This document shows, one piece after another, positions 30,891 through 38,787 of a stretch of 64,000 bases of DNA (the first letter of the stretch is position 1; every line of letters starts with the position of its first letter). A model generated the notes under the pieces. It was given only the letters and a program-made list of their open reading frames with translations, had not been told where the DNA came from and ran no database searches. The DNA comes from CAYMTV01 sp964393525. Its GTDB lineage: Bacteria > Patescibacteriota > Microgenomatia > Daviesbacterales > UBA10151. The stretch lies in contig CAYMTV010000002.1 of the NCBI GenBank assembly GCA_964393525.1, positions 1-64,000 of the forward strand. Direction: 5' to 3'. A program made the position numbers and the translations under genes.

Positions 30891-31898
30891 TTACTTGGAA
30901 AGGAGAGCCAGCCATAATCCTAAAATTGCGAAAATGCTGCCAGCCAACCAAAACCTCATTACAATTTTTGGTTCTTCCCATCCAATGTATTTAAAATACA
31001 TATGGATCGGTGCAACCTCAAACAACTTTTTTTTGAAAACCTTTTTCCAGAAAATCTGTAAGAAGGAGGAGGCAACAATTATAATATACATACCTCCAAT
31101 AATTCCCAAAGCAATGATTTTTCCGGTAAGTAACCCGACAACCGCTAAAGTTGCTCCAAAGGCAAACCCCCCGGCATCACCCAAAAAAATCCTCGCCGGA
31201 TAAATATTAAAATAGAGATAGGCAAACAGGGAACCTACCCAAATGCCGATAAAAGCGGCTAAATTTAAATCCAAATTCGTCGAAGCAAGAGCCAAAAGTG
31301 CAAACAGACAAATGGTTAAAAGACCAGTTGATAATCCATCTAAACCATCGGAGATATTATATGCATTAGAGAAAGCTACTATTAAAAAAGCTGCTAAGGG
31401 AATATACCAATAGCCTATGATCAGATTACCAATGCCGGATATATAAACATTGTTTAAACCGACAAAATAGTATAACATTGCTCCAATTAGCAGGGCAAAC
31501 AATATCTGAATAGCCAATATCGCTTTTCGGCCAAGACCCAGAAATTTTCCCCTTCTCTTAGTAAAAATCCATCTGATATCATCAACCAGTCCCAATCCTC
31601 CGAATGATAAAAGAGTAAATAGAAGTATTCCTAAATAAGTTGTGTCCGGAGTAACAGTAATTTTTGCATAAGCCATACTAAGTACCGTCAAAATAACTAT
31701 CAGTAAAATACCCCCTCCACTTGGGGTATTTTCATCTCCTTTCATCAAAGCATCATGAATTGGATTCTCGGATGATTTTTTTAAAGGACCTAACTTTTCA
31801 AATTTTCTTTTCAGATAAAAAAGTAAATCTATAAAGGGCACCATAAAAAATGAGGTGATAGCAAAAGATATTAAAACTAAACCTAGTAAATTTACCAT
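30891..31898 (-). CDS. mraY: Phospho-MurNAc-pentapeptide translocase MraY
   Basis: Transfers phospho-MurNAc-peptide to undecaprenyl phosphate, forming lipid I. 335 aa, ten membrane segments. Active-site loops: GLGLVDDIRW (paired Asp), NAYNISDGLDGLSTG, and FLGDAGGFAFGA with the catalytic Asp. The late PIHMYFKYIGWEEPKIVMRFW corresponds to the HHH-type motif of MraY, here with a single His. The N-terminal PxGGG-type motif is present as TPSGGGILL. Its start overlaps the upstream MurF-like gene by one base. Confidence 0.94.
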   Translation of the reverse strand: MVNLLGLVLISFAITSFFMVPFIDLLFYLKRKFEKLGPLKKSSENPIHDALMKGDENTPSGGGILLIVILTVLSMAYAKITVTPDTTYLGILLFTLLSFGGLGLVDDIRWIFTKRRGKFLGLGRKAILAIQILFALLIGAMLYYFVGLNNVYISGIGNLIIGYWYIPLAAFLIVAFSNAYNISDGLDGLSTGLLTICLFALLALASTNLDLNLAAFIGIWVGSLFAYLYFNIYPARIFLGDAGGFAFGATLAVVGLLTGKIIALGIIGGMYIIIVASSFLQIFWKKVFKKKLFEVAPIHMYFKYIGWEEPKIVMRFWLAGSIFAILGLWLALLSK

Positions 31899-33175
31899 TA
31901 AATTTTTTTATGTTTTGAGATCTTTTTTACCACTTCATCAAGTCTTTGATCTAACCCTCCATTAAATAAAACAATATCACCCTTCGCCAAAATACTAAGA
32001 AGTGTATTTACAAGCTGAGGGTTCGTTAAATTAGTTCTTAGCTTCTCCTTTAAAAACCCCAGTTTATTAAGTTCATCTGCTATATACTTGTGAGATTGAC
32101 CCATCAAAAAAACCAGATCAATTTTATCTTTATATAATACTCTGGCTATTTCTCTTTTAATCTTCTCATGCGTTTCCCCCGGTATCAAGTCTCCTAGTAT
32201 CAAGATCCTTCTTCTAGCACTAACAATATTTAATGTTTCAAGAGCATATTCGAAGGATAATAGTTCCTCCTCTTTAGTATTATCGATGATTAAGGAATCA
32301 CTGTATCCGGGACAAAGCTGCATAATATGATCTAATTGATCAATTCCCTCCAGTATTTTTTTAATCTTTATCAAAGGTATATTAAAACTTACCCCAAGTG
32401 AGGCTGCGCCCAAAAGAGCATACAATTGGTGTTTGCCTAAAATTCTCGAATTAACCTCCACCCTTTCAACACCGTAATTTAATTCAAACTTCACTGCATA
32501 ATTTTCGACCCTAATGTTCCCGGCCCAAACCGAACAAGTTTCAGCACCTAAACCGAATGTTAATACTTCAAATGGATATTCCTGGCGAACTCTTTTAGAA
32601 ATAGCCTCATCGCCATTTAAAATAACTACACCGTCTGAGGGTACATTTTTAAAAACTTTTTGGAAAAGCTGAAAGTTTAGATCAGCTTCCTTCCCGTCCT
32701 CGAAGCGGCTTGGGTTGAAATTGGTGACTAGAACTGTTTTTGCTTTTATCAGGCTGGAGTAGTAATCAATAAAATCCTCTGTTTCCTGATATATTCTGTA
32801 AATAAGATTATGCTCTCTAACAGGGGATTTTAAGATATCCGAAATTAATTGTGACTTAGGATCTATTCTAGGATTGTTTTCATTTGACGCTAAATAAGTT
32901 TCGCTAAACTTTGAAATTACAAAAAATGCAGCTTTTGTAGTAAGTTTGCTTGATAAGTTGCCTGCAATTGTAATAAGCCTTGAGGGCGAAATGAGTTTTA
33001 TATACTGCCGGGCAATAAAATTCTTAGCAGTATTAGTTTTATTTCCGAAGGAAAGAGACCGAATGGACTCATTTCCGAAGGAAAGAAGCCGACTTAATAA
33101 ACTTCGACCATTCTTGGTTGAGGAGGCTTCATTTTTAATAAATTCTGATGCTTTTGGATCCAATAAGTTTATCAT
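31898..33175 (-). CDS. murF: MurF-like Mur ligase with a degenerate P-loop
   Basis: 425 aa. By position and C-terminal pattern this is the MurF ligase (adds D-Ala-D-Ala to the UDP-MurNAc-peptide): DHIMQLCPGYSDSLIIDNTKEEELLSFEYALETL followed by RRRILILGDLIPGETHEK matches the MurF third domain. But the ATP-binding loop is GNLSSKLTTK where GSxGKTTTK is expected, so the Gly before Lys and the first Thr are lost. The usual DYNANP is DNTKEE, and the catalytic NxxxAHLE region reads TNFNPSRFED. The N-terminus holds a 10-residue tandem repeat (LLSFGNESIR/SLSFGNKTNT) created by a palindromic duplication at 33041-33086. It may be inactive, use altered chemistry, or be a regulator. Confidence 0.65.
   Translation of the reverse strand: MINLLDPKASEFIKNEASSTKNGRSLLSRLLSFGNESIRSLSFGNKTNTAKNFIARQYIKLISPSRLITIAGNLSSKLTTKAAFFVISKFSETYLASNENNPRIDPKSQLISDILKSPVREHNLIYRIYQETEDFIDYYSSLIKAKTVLVTNFNPSRFEDGKEADLNFQLFQKVFKNVPSDGVVILNGDEAISKRVRQEYPFEVLTFGLGAETCSVWAGNIRVENYAVKFELNYGVERVEVNSRILGKHQLYALLGAASLGVSFNIPLIKIKKILEGIDQLDHIMQLCPGYSDSLIIDNTKEEELLSFEYALETLNIVSARRRILILGDLIPGETHEKIKREIARVLYKDKIDLVFLMGQSHKYIADELNKLGFLKEKLRTNLTNPQLVNTLLSILAKGDIVLFNGGLDQRLDEVVKKISKHKKI
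33041..33086. repeat. 30-bp-period duplication with TTTCC-GAA-GGAAA hairpins in murF
   Basis: ATTTCCGAAGGAAAGA occurs at 33041-33056 and 33071-33086. Each copy contains a 5-bp stem with a GAA loop. The unit is 10 codons, so the frame is kept. Confidence 0.85.
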
Positions 33176-33179
33176 ACTT

Positions 33180-33794
33180 TTAATACGCCTTAACCTTAAG
33201 TATTGCTGATATTACAACCTGTCCGTATCTTTTTAAATCCTTGAGTTTACTATCAAAAATCTCTCCATCCTCCCAAATTTTGATATTACTGACAATTTCT
33301 TCAAACTGGGGATCTATTAGAAGGCTTCCGCCTAAAGTTGCCTTAAGCGAACTGAACCCCTGAAATTTCTTAAGGTGTTGTTCACTTAAAAAATCGTTTA
33401 ATTTGGATAAACTTACTCCAGAATCCACCTCTATCAGTGCTTCTTCAATCCCTAAACCCCCTCTACCAATCTTCCCTTTAATACCGCTAATCTTAATGGC
33501 ACTGGTTCTGTTTCGTATAACCAAACCTTTCATTCCTTTTTCGGAAATGAGAATTTTGGTTCCATTTCCAAAAACAAACAGTGGAAGTTTTAACTCATAA
33601 CCTGTATTTAAAATATTTATCAATTCTTTTTGGGTTGTCGCAATATAAAATATTTCTGCAGGTCCCCCAAGTTTTGAAAAAGTATGATACTTCAAAAGTT
33701 CGTCAATTTTAATTCTTTCTATCCCAAAGATTTGGATTAAAATATTAATCTTACTTTGGTAATTTGTCTGACTTGGGGGTTTGAGTTTATCCAT
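33180..33794 (-). CDS. murB: MurB-like FAD protein lacking the C-terminal domain
   Basis: MurB reduces UDP-GlcNAc-enolpyruvate to UDP-MurNAc. This 204-aa protein matches only the FAD-binding part: KYHTFSKLGGPAEIFYIATTQKEL, LPLFVFGNGTKILISEKGMKGLVI (normally GGGSN), and a divergent GFSSLKATLGGSLLID in place of GIPGxVGGAxxxNAG. It ends at VVISAILKVKAY, about 90-130 residues short of normal MurB. Domain 3, with the catalytic Glu and substrate loop, is absent, as is the YRxSxF segment. The ATG at 33794 lies 2 nt after the murE stop. It may be a remnant or a repurposed flavoprotein. Confidence 0.65.
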   Translation of the reverse strand: MDKLKPPSQTNYQSKINILIQIFGIERIKIDELLKYHTFSKLGGPAEIFYIATTQKELINILNTGYELKLPLFVFGNGTKILISEKGMKGLVIRNRTSAIKISGIKGKIGRGGLGIEEALIEVDSGVSLSKLNDFLSEQHLKKFQGFSSLKATLGGSLLIDPQFEEIVSNIKIWEDGEIFDSKLKDLKRYGQVVISAILKVKAY

Positions 33795-33796
33795 AA

Positions 33797-35005
33797 CTAT
33801 TCCAAGGCAATTTTGACTGCCTCTAAATCCGACCAAGGGATCTCTTTTTTTCCATTCAAATTCATGCTTGTTTCGTGTCCTTTGCCAAAAATACCAACCG
33901 TATCTCCTCTATCGGCTAATTTATTGATTGCTAACTCTATCGCTTTTTGTCTGTCCAGCTCAATAAAATAGGTTTTACCAAAAGTTGCCCCAGCTCTTTC
34001 TAGACCTTGTGCAATCTGCTTGTTGATTTGATCAATCAGTCCCCTGGGGTCTTCGGCTGTAACAATGGTAACATCGGAAAGCTTACCCGAGATTTCTCCC
34101 ATCAGTGGTCTTTTTTGTTCATCCCGCAAACCGGCACAACCAAAAACTGAGATCAATTTACCTTTTGTTTTTCTTCTTAAAGCTTTTAGCGCACTTTCCA
34201 ATCCATTCGGTGTATGGGCAAAATCAATTACTATCTTTATTCCTATATTATTTTCAATCTCCTGCATCCTTCCGGCTAGGGATTTAAAGAGGGCAAGAGT
34301 TTGTTTAATTATTTTTGTTTCAATCTTCAAAGTCACTCCAACCGCAGAAGCTGCTAAGGCATTTAGCAAATTAAATTCTCCGGGCAGGGAAAGCTTAAGT
34401 GGAAATTTTATCGGATTAAACTCTGCTGATTTGGATAATCCAAAACTCAAAACTTTACCTCTGGTTTGTCCGGAGAGTCGCTCAAAGTGTTTTTCACTCC
34501 TATTTAATATGGCTGTTTTGACATTTTTGATCAATTTAGCCTTCGCCTTAAAGTAATTTTCAAAAGATTTGTGGTAATCAAGATGCTCGTGGGTAATATT
34601 GGTAATTACGCCAACCTCAAAGTGAATTCCCCAGAATCTATGCTGATCTAAGGCATGGGATGTAGCTTCCAAAACCATATACTTACTTTCCATATTTACT
34701 GCCTGCCCCAGAAACTTTTGTACATCCATCGGACTTGGAGAAGTAACATGGAAGCCGGTATCATAAACTTGATCACCAATAATGGCATTTATTGTTGAAA
34801 CCATGGAAACTTTTTTCCCTGCGGCTTTCAGGATTTGGTAAATCATATTGGTAGTTGTAGTTTTGCCGTCGGTCCCGGTAACCCCGATAACCTTAAGTTT
34901 TCTGGAAGGAAAACCATATCTTAAGTTTGCCAAAATTGCCACCGGCAAGTGCCAAAAAGTATTGATGAATTTTTGCGGCAACAATTTTCTAAGTAAGCTT
35001 ATCAT
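33797..35005 (-). CDS. murE: MurE-type UDP-MurNAc-peptide ligase without N-terminal domain
   Basis: 402 aa. P-loop GVTGTDGKTTTTNMIYQ at 41-57, SPSPMDVQKFL, the conserved EATSHALDQHRFWGIHFEVGVITNITHEHLDYH, the DFAHTPNGLESALK start of domain 3 and GKGHETS near the end are all MurE hallmarks. The usual UDP-binding N-terminal domain of about 90 residues is missing: the P-loop begins after only 40 residues. The third-residue specificity loop reads AEDPRG instead of DNPRxE, so meso-DAP versus lysine cannot be assigned. It lies between ftsI and the murB-like gene. Confidence 0.88.
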   Translation of the reverse strand: MISLLRKLLPQKFINTFWHLPVAILANLRYGFPSRKLKVIGVTGTDGKTTTTNMIYQILKAAGKKVSMVSTINAIIGDQVYDTGFHVTSPSPMDVQKFLGQAVNMESKYMVLEATSHALDQHRFWGIHFEVGVITNITHEHLDYHKSFENYFKAKAKLIKNVKTAILNRSEKHFERLSGQTRGKVLSFGLSKSAEFNPIKFPLKLSLPGEFNLLNALAASAVGVTLKIETKIIKQTLALFKSLAGRMQEIENNIGIKIVIDFAHTPNGLESALKALRRKTKGKLISVFGCAGLRDEQKRPLMGEISGKLSDVTIVTAEDPRGLIDQINKQIAQGLERAGATFGKTYFIELDRQKAIELAINKLADRGDTVGIFGKGHETSMNLNGKKEIPWSDLEAVKIALE

Positions 35006-35040
35006 TGAAGGTAATTATATATTCAAATTCTAATCTTTAC

Positions 35041-35064
35041 AAAAGTACCCACACCGGGTGTGGG
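35041..35064 (-). terminator. Possible terminator after ftsI
   Basis: Seven-bp stem in CCCACACCGGGTGTGGG (35048-35064), followed on the minus strand by TACTTTTG. Lies between ftsI and murE and could attenuate the downstream mur genes. Confidence 0.45.
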
Positions 35065-35089
35065 CAGAATGGACACATAGGGATTCATT

Positions 35090-35155
35090 CTGTTGGAGCA
35101 ATTCCGTAATGAGCAAAGCTCTTACTTCATTGCTCTGTTGGAGCAATTCCGTAAT
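35090..35155. repeat. Duplicated ftsI 3' end around a GAGC-AAA-GCTC hairpin
   Basis: A 21-bp sequence (CTGTTGGAGCAATTCCGTAAT) occurs at 35090-35110 and 35135-35155. Between the copies lies the hairpin GAGCAAAGCTC (35111-35121). It encodes the ftsI tail IAPTE; the duplication moved the stop by one codon and left a second IAPTE copy downstream. Confidence 0.8.
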
Positions 35156-36911
35156 AGATAAAAAGGTCTCTGGCGATTTCAAAAAAAGTCGGGGCTGCGG
35201 TTTCCGCACCATAAATGGATGAGGTTGGTTGGTCGTAGCGCACCAGCATAACAAATTTAGGATCATCGGCCGGTGCAAACCCGACAAATGAAGCAATGGT
35301 TTTGCTAGGATCATAATGTCCGGCAACCGGAATTTGAGCTGTACCGGTTTTTCCAGCGATTTTATAGCCCATTACATTATGTAGTTTTTTGGCAAATTTT
35401 GCCTCTCCATCATCAACTGCTTTCACCATCATTTCGGTTATTTCTTTTGCTGTTTCAGGATTGATAGGCGTAGAGATTATCCGGGGACTTATGGTATAGA
35501 TGCCTTTTTCGTCCATTATTTTGGAAACTATGTGCGGTTCCAAAAGTTTACCTCCATTGGCAATTGCCCCAACTGCCCTGATAACCTGCATCGCAGTTAC
35601 AGAAATACCCTGACCAAAGGATGCGGTTGCCTGATCGATTTCTTTCCATGTGTCTTTTTCCCTTAAAGGAGGCGAGGTCTCGTCTTCTAAGTCGATACCT
35701 GTTGTATTTCCAAAACCAAAATCTTTAATGTATTTATAGAACTTTTCAATACCAAGCTTTTTAGAAACAAATACCATTCCGGTATTATCTGAATGAACGA
35801 TTACATCGGTCATTATTAAATCAGGCCGGTACTGGTTATTCCAGGTTCGGATGGTAAACCCTCCAATATTAATGGGTCCCTGGCAAATATCACATTTTGT
35901 GTCTTTTTTAATGACCCCCTCATTAATTCCCGCAGCCATTACCAATACCTTAAAAGTTGACCCCGGTTCATACCCGTCTACGGTAATAGGATTTTTTAAG
36001 CTTTCTTCGGGATACTCTGAAGGTTTTTGGGGGTCATAACCAGGGTAGGAAGCCATCGCCAAAATATTGCCGGTTTTTGGTTCTAAAACAACCGCCGAGG
36101 CTCCTTTGGCTCCATATTTTTCTAACCCTTTTTTTATTTTTTCTTCAACGATATATTGAATACTCCTGTCTATATTTAGAATTAAGTTTTTTCCCGATGT
36201 TGGCTTTTTAGAAAGAAATTTACCGATTAAAATGGGCAGTCCCAAGGCATCTTTTTCCTGGATAACTTCGCCTTTTTTGCCCCCTAATTCACCGTTATAG
36301 TATCCTTCAATACCATGATAACCTTTATCATTGCCATATAAATCAGCAGCTACAAACCCCAAAAGATGCGCTGACGATGACCCTTCCGGATAAAGCCTGG
36401 ATGAACTTGCATCAAATCCGATTCCGGTTAAATTTAGATCTTCAATTTTTTTCTTAGTTTCAAGATCTACTTTTTTTACAAGACTTACCCAAGAAAGGTT
36501 TTTTAAAAGTTTGGTGTGAAGTGCCTCTTCCAGATCTTTGATCTGTTTTATTCTAATATCCGGCTCAATTTCTTTACCTTTGTTTTCTTCTTCCCAGAAA
36601 ATTATGGATAATTTTTGAGCATAATCTCTGACAAAAGTTTTAAAATCATCATCTGATATCTTTTTGTCCTTTTTTATAAGTAACGGCTGGGCAAAAACAA
36701 GATAAGAGGGTTTATTGGATGCTAAAACAGAATTGTCCGAAAATAAAATCTTACCCCGCAAGCCGCTCACCTCTTTGGTTGTCACCCTTTGCCCTTCTGC
36801 CCTGGCAGTTAATTCATCCGCCTTTATTATCTGCCAGAAAGCCAGGCGTACAATAATCAGGATCACCAAAAGAAAATAAATGCTCCTAATTATTTTTAAT
36901 CGGTTTTGCAT
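35127..36911 (-). CDS. ftsI: Class B penicillin-binding protein (FtsI/PBP2 transpeptidase)
   Basis: Septal peptidoglycan cross-linking enzyme. 594 aa: N-terminal membrane helix (about 9-27), PBP dimerisation domain (GLRGKILFSDNSVLASNKPSYLVF), and transpeptidase domain with SxxK as GSTFK (about 318), SxN as HSDNTG (about 373) and KTGTAQ (about 520). All active-site motifs are intact. Its position after ftsL and before murE marks it as FtsI. The extreme C-terminus was rewritten by a small palindromic duplication. It probably works with FtsW. Confidence 0.94.
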   Translation of the reverse strand: MQNRLKIIRSIYFLLVILIIVRLAFWQIIKADELTARAEGQRVTTKEVSGLRGKILFSDNSVLASNKPSYLVFAQPLLIKKDKKISDDDFKTFVRDYAQKLSIIFWEEENKGKEIEPDIRIKQIKDLEEALHTKLLKNLSWVSLVKKVDLETKKKIEDLNLTGIGFDASSSRLYPEGSSSAHLLGFVAADLYGNDKGYHGIEGYYNGELGGKKGEVIQEKDALGLPILIGKFLSKKPTSGKNLILNIDRSIQYIVEEKIKKGLEKYGAKGASAVVLEPKTGNILAMASYPGYDPQKPSEYPEESLKNPITVDGYEPGSTFKVLVMAAGINEGVIKKDTKCDICQGPINIGGFTIRTWNNQYRPDLIMTDVIVHSDNTGMVFVSKKLGIEKFYKYIKDFGFGNTTGIDLEDETSPPLREKDTWKEIDQATASFGQGISVTAMQVIRAVGAIANGGKLLEPHIVSKIMDEKGIYTISPRIISTPINPETAKEITEMMVKAVDDGEAKFAKKLHNVMGYKIAGKTGTAQIPVAGHYDPSKTIASFVGFAPADDPKFVMLVRYDQPTSSIYGAETAAPTFFEIARDLFIYYGIAPTEQ

Positions 36912-36981
36912 GTATTAAGTATAGGTACTTGGAAGCTTTGGTGACAAATGCATAAAGCAAAGACGAAGGATTAATCCAAGA

Positions 36982-37293
36982 TTAATGATTAAGAGCCAAT
37001 TCCAGCTCTTTTAAAAATTCTATCTTGCTTACTTTAACAAAACCTAATTTCTTCGCTTTATTTTCAATATTAATTAAAGAGGCTTCGTCGGAAATTTTAT
37101 TTTCCAATATCTGATTTTCCAGCTGTAAAGCCTGTTTAGCAATTTCGATCTTACTGATCTCTACTCCGTAAGTAGCAAGTCTGTTCAGTGACCAAATCTC
37201 CAAGATAGCAAGAGGTATAAGAATCAAAAGCATTAAAAAAAATGCTTTCCTTTTGGTAGTAAATGAGCTGTTTAATGATTTTAGAAGTTTCAT
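36982..37293 (-). CDS. ftsL: FtsL-like division protein
   Basis: 103 aa: basic cytoplasmic start, one membrane helix (about 15-36), then a coiled-coil-like helix (ISKIEIAKQALQLENQILENKI) and a short tail with AKKLGFVKVSKIEFL. This bitopic layout and the slot between mraZ and ftsI are typical of FtsL, which recruits FtsQ and FtsI/FtsW. The ATG at 37293 overlaps the mraZ TGA as ATGA, so I prefer it to two longer in-frame starts. Sequence conservation in this family is weak, so the call rests on topology and position. Confidence 0.8.
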   Translation of the reverse strand: MKLLKSLNSSFTTKRKAFFLMLLILIPLAILEIWSLNRLATYGVEISKIEIAKQALQLENQILENKISDEASLINIENKAKKLGFVKVSKIEFLKELELALNH

Positions 37294-37679
37294 ACGTTTC
37301 CAGAGATTATTTGCTTCCATTTTTTGGGATTCCACAATTCAAAGTGATCACCCGCACCGATAAAAAGAACTTCCTGAAAGATTTGAGCAAAGATTATCAG
37401 GGAAGGGTCAATAATAAATCTCCCCTGATAATCAAGCTCACATTTTTGGGCTGATCCAAACAACTGGCGGCGCAAAAACCTGCCTTTTTCTTCAATCATC
37501 GGTATCTCAAGCTGTTTTCTTGCCTCCGCCTCCCAATCCTTCAAAGAAAATCCCCAGATACAACCATCCAAACCTTTTGTTAAAATAATTTCACTGCCTG
37601 ATATCTCTTCCCTGAACTTTTTAGGTAAAATTATGCGATTTTTTCCGGAAAAACGCGTCCTGTAAGTGCCCAAAAACAT
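37290..37679 (-). CDS. mraZ: MraZ, transcriptional regulator of the dcw cluster
   Basis: 129 aa with two AbrB-like SpoVT/MraZ folds: GTYRTRFSGKNRIILPKKFRE, and KCELDYQGRFIIDPSLI with the repeated D/K-x-x-GR-pattern. MraZ forms rings that bind arrays of direct repeats in its own promoter and represses the cluster. Such an array is present here (37797-37831). It starts the operon; ftsL is coupled through ATGA. No Shine-Dalgarno site is evident before the ATG and the leader is about 130 nt, unlike most genes in this window. Confidence 0.95.
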   Translation of the reverse strand: MFLGTYRTRFSGKNRIILPKKFREEISGSEIILTKGLDGCIWGFSLKDWEAEARKQLEIPMIEEKGRFLRRQLFGSAQKCELDYQGRFIIDPSLIIFAQIFQEVLFIGAGDHFELWNPKKWKQIISGNV

Positions 37680-37731
37680 ATTTCTGGGCAGTATTTCAAT
37701 TCTTTTGGATTACAAGGAGGGCAATGACCAG

Positions 37732-37746
37732 TCCGCCAAAGGCGGA
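37732..37746. repeat. TCCGCC-AAA-GGCGGA palindrome in the mraZ leader
   Basis: Perfect 6-bp stem with a 3-nt loop, in the 5' untranslated region of mraZ. Same build as the other mini-palindromes of this window. Confidence 0.75.
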
Positions 37747-37796
37747 TCATTCCGCTTTTAATCCTTACAATCTCAGGATGTCAGGCTGTTCCTAAT

Positions 37797-37831
37797 CACC
37801 CTTTTTCACCATCTATAACCATTTTGCACCA
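37797..37831 (-). promoter_or_regulatory. MraZ operator: four 5-bp boxes at exact 10-bp spacing
   Basis: On the minus strand: TGGTG, 5 nt, TGGTT, 5 nt, TGGTG, 5 nt, GGGTG, at 37831-37827, 37821-37817, 37811-37807 and 37801-37797. MraZ operators in other bacteria are TGGG-like boxes separated by 5 nt, so period and count fit. The first boxes overlap the -10 region. Confidence 0.75.
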
Positions 37832-37850
37832 TAAAAGAAAGCCCTGTCAA
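37821..37850 (-). promoter_or_regulatory. Promoter of the mraZ cluster
   Basis: Perfect TTGACA (37845-37850), 18-bp spacer, CAAAAT (37821-37826, weak -10). The -10 overlaps the MraZ box array, as expected for autorepression. Predicted leader about 130 nt. Confidence 0.55.
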
Positions 37851-37887
37851 GACGGAAGAAATGCGAACTCAAAAGATATTGAAGCGA

Positions 37888-38757
37888 TTAATTGGAGGCG
37901 CGTAAAACGGCGAAGATTCCGGCTCCGGAAGCCTGGACTTTGAGTAAATTACCGTCAATTTTTGTATTTAGCTCTTCCCACTTATTGTCTGCCTCCACAT
38001 ACCTGTAGATCTTAGCATCCACTCCAGGTTTATCAACAAGCTCAATCATCACATCACCTTTGGGAAATGTCTTTGTGATCGGCAGATTAAATGCATAGAC
38101 ATTTCCAACTACTTGCTTTCCTTCTGGTAGTTTTGGCGAACCGATCAAATCATGAACTAAGCTAAAGGCTACTGTAGCCAACTCTTCCCTCTCAGCTTTT
38201 GTTTCATATTTAAAATGATCCTCACTTGAGGTAATCTTACCTAAGGCTACGTCCGGTTTTTGCAGATGCCAGGTAGTCTTTACAACATAAGCTTTTTTGT
38301 CCTTTTTAAAGCGTAGTATTAAATTACCATTCTCTACCCCTTTGTCAAAGACACAATGCTCATTGCCCGTAGAAAACCCCTGGGAACAAGTCCCAAGTAA
38401 AATTTCCTGTTCATGATCACCTTTGCCTTTTTCCACCTTAACCCAGGTATTTAAGTCTCCCGCCCCACGCTCTATTCCTTCTTCATCCGAATAGGAAATT
38501 TGATAAGAAAAAGCTTCATATTCCGAAATCCGGAAAATATTTAAGTTTATGGCATTTCCGTCTCTTCGAGGAATCAACATGGCATAAGGCCCATCAGGAT
38601 TAAAGGTAAGTTCAATTTCTTCCAAAACTTCCGGACCCTTAGGGGAAAGGAATATTTTCCAGATACCAAACATAGCAGTACCTAAAATTAAGGTTAAAAT
38701 TACAACAAGGATTAAATTTGTGCGGTTTGCGAGGAATGCTTTGAGTTTTTCAATCAT
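37888..38757 (-). CDS. Membrane-anchored protein, unknown
   Basis: Not recognised. 289 aa: one N-terminal membrane helix (about 13-36) and an outward-facing, strand-rich region. One part (LTFNPDGPYAMLIPRRDGNAINLNI) is followed by a ligand-binding-like stretch with two Cys (GTCSQGF...EHCVFD). A C-terminal module ends FPKGDVMIELVDKPGVDAKIYRYVEADNKWEEL, resembling the ZU5/Ig-like folds that sit near membranes. It lies between mraZ and glyQS on the same strand. The function is unknown. Confidence 0.6.
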   Translation of the reverse strand: MIEKLKAFLANRTNLILVVILTLILGTAMFGIWKIFLSPKGPEVLEEIELTFNPDGPYAMLIPRRDGNAINLNIFRISEYEAFSYQISYSDEEGIERGAGDLNTWVKVEKGKGDHEQEILLGTCSQGFSTGNEHCVFDKGVENGNLILRFKKDKKAYVVKTTWHLQKPDVALGKITSSEDHFKYETKAEREELATVAFSLVHDLIGSPKLPEGKQVVGNVYAFNLPITKTFPKGDVMIELVDKPGVDAKIYRYVEADNKWEELNTKIDGNLLKVQASGAGIFAVLRASN

Positions 38758-38787
38758 GGACAGGTTCTAAAAATAATTGTACTGGTA

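Noticed and set aside
35030..35326. Overlapping 98-codon frame across the ftsI end
   Set aside because: A shadow of ftsI in another frame; its repeated ITELLQQ comes only from the nucleotide duplication.
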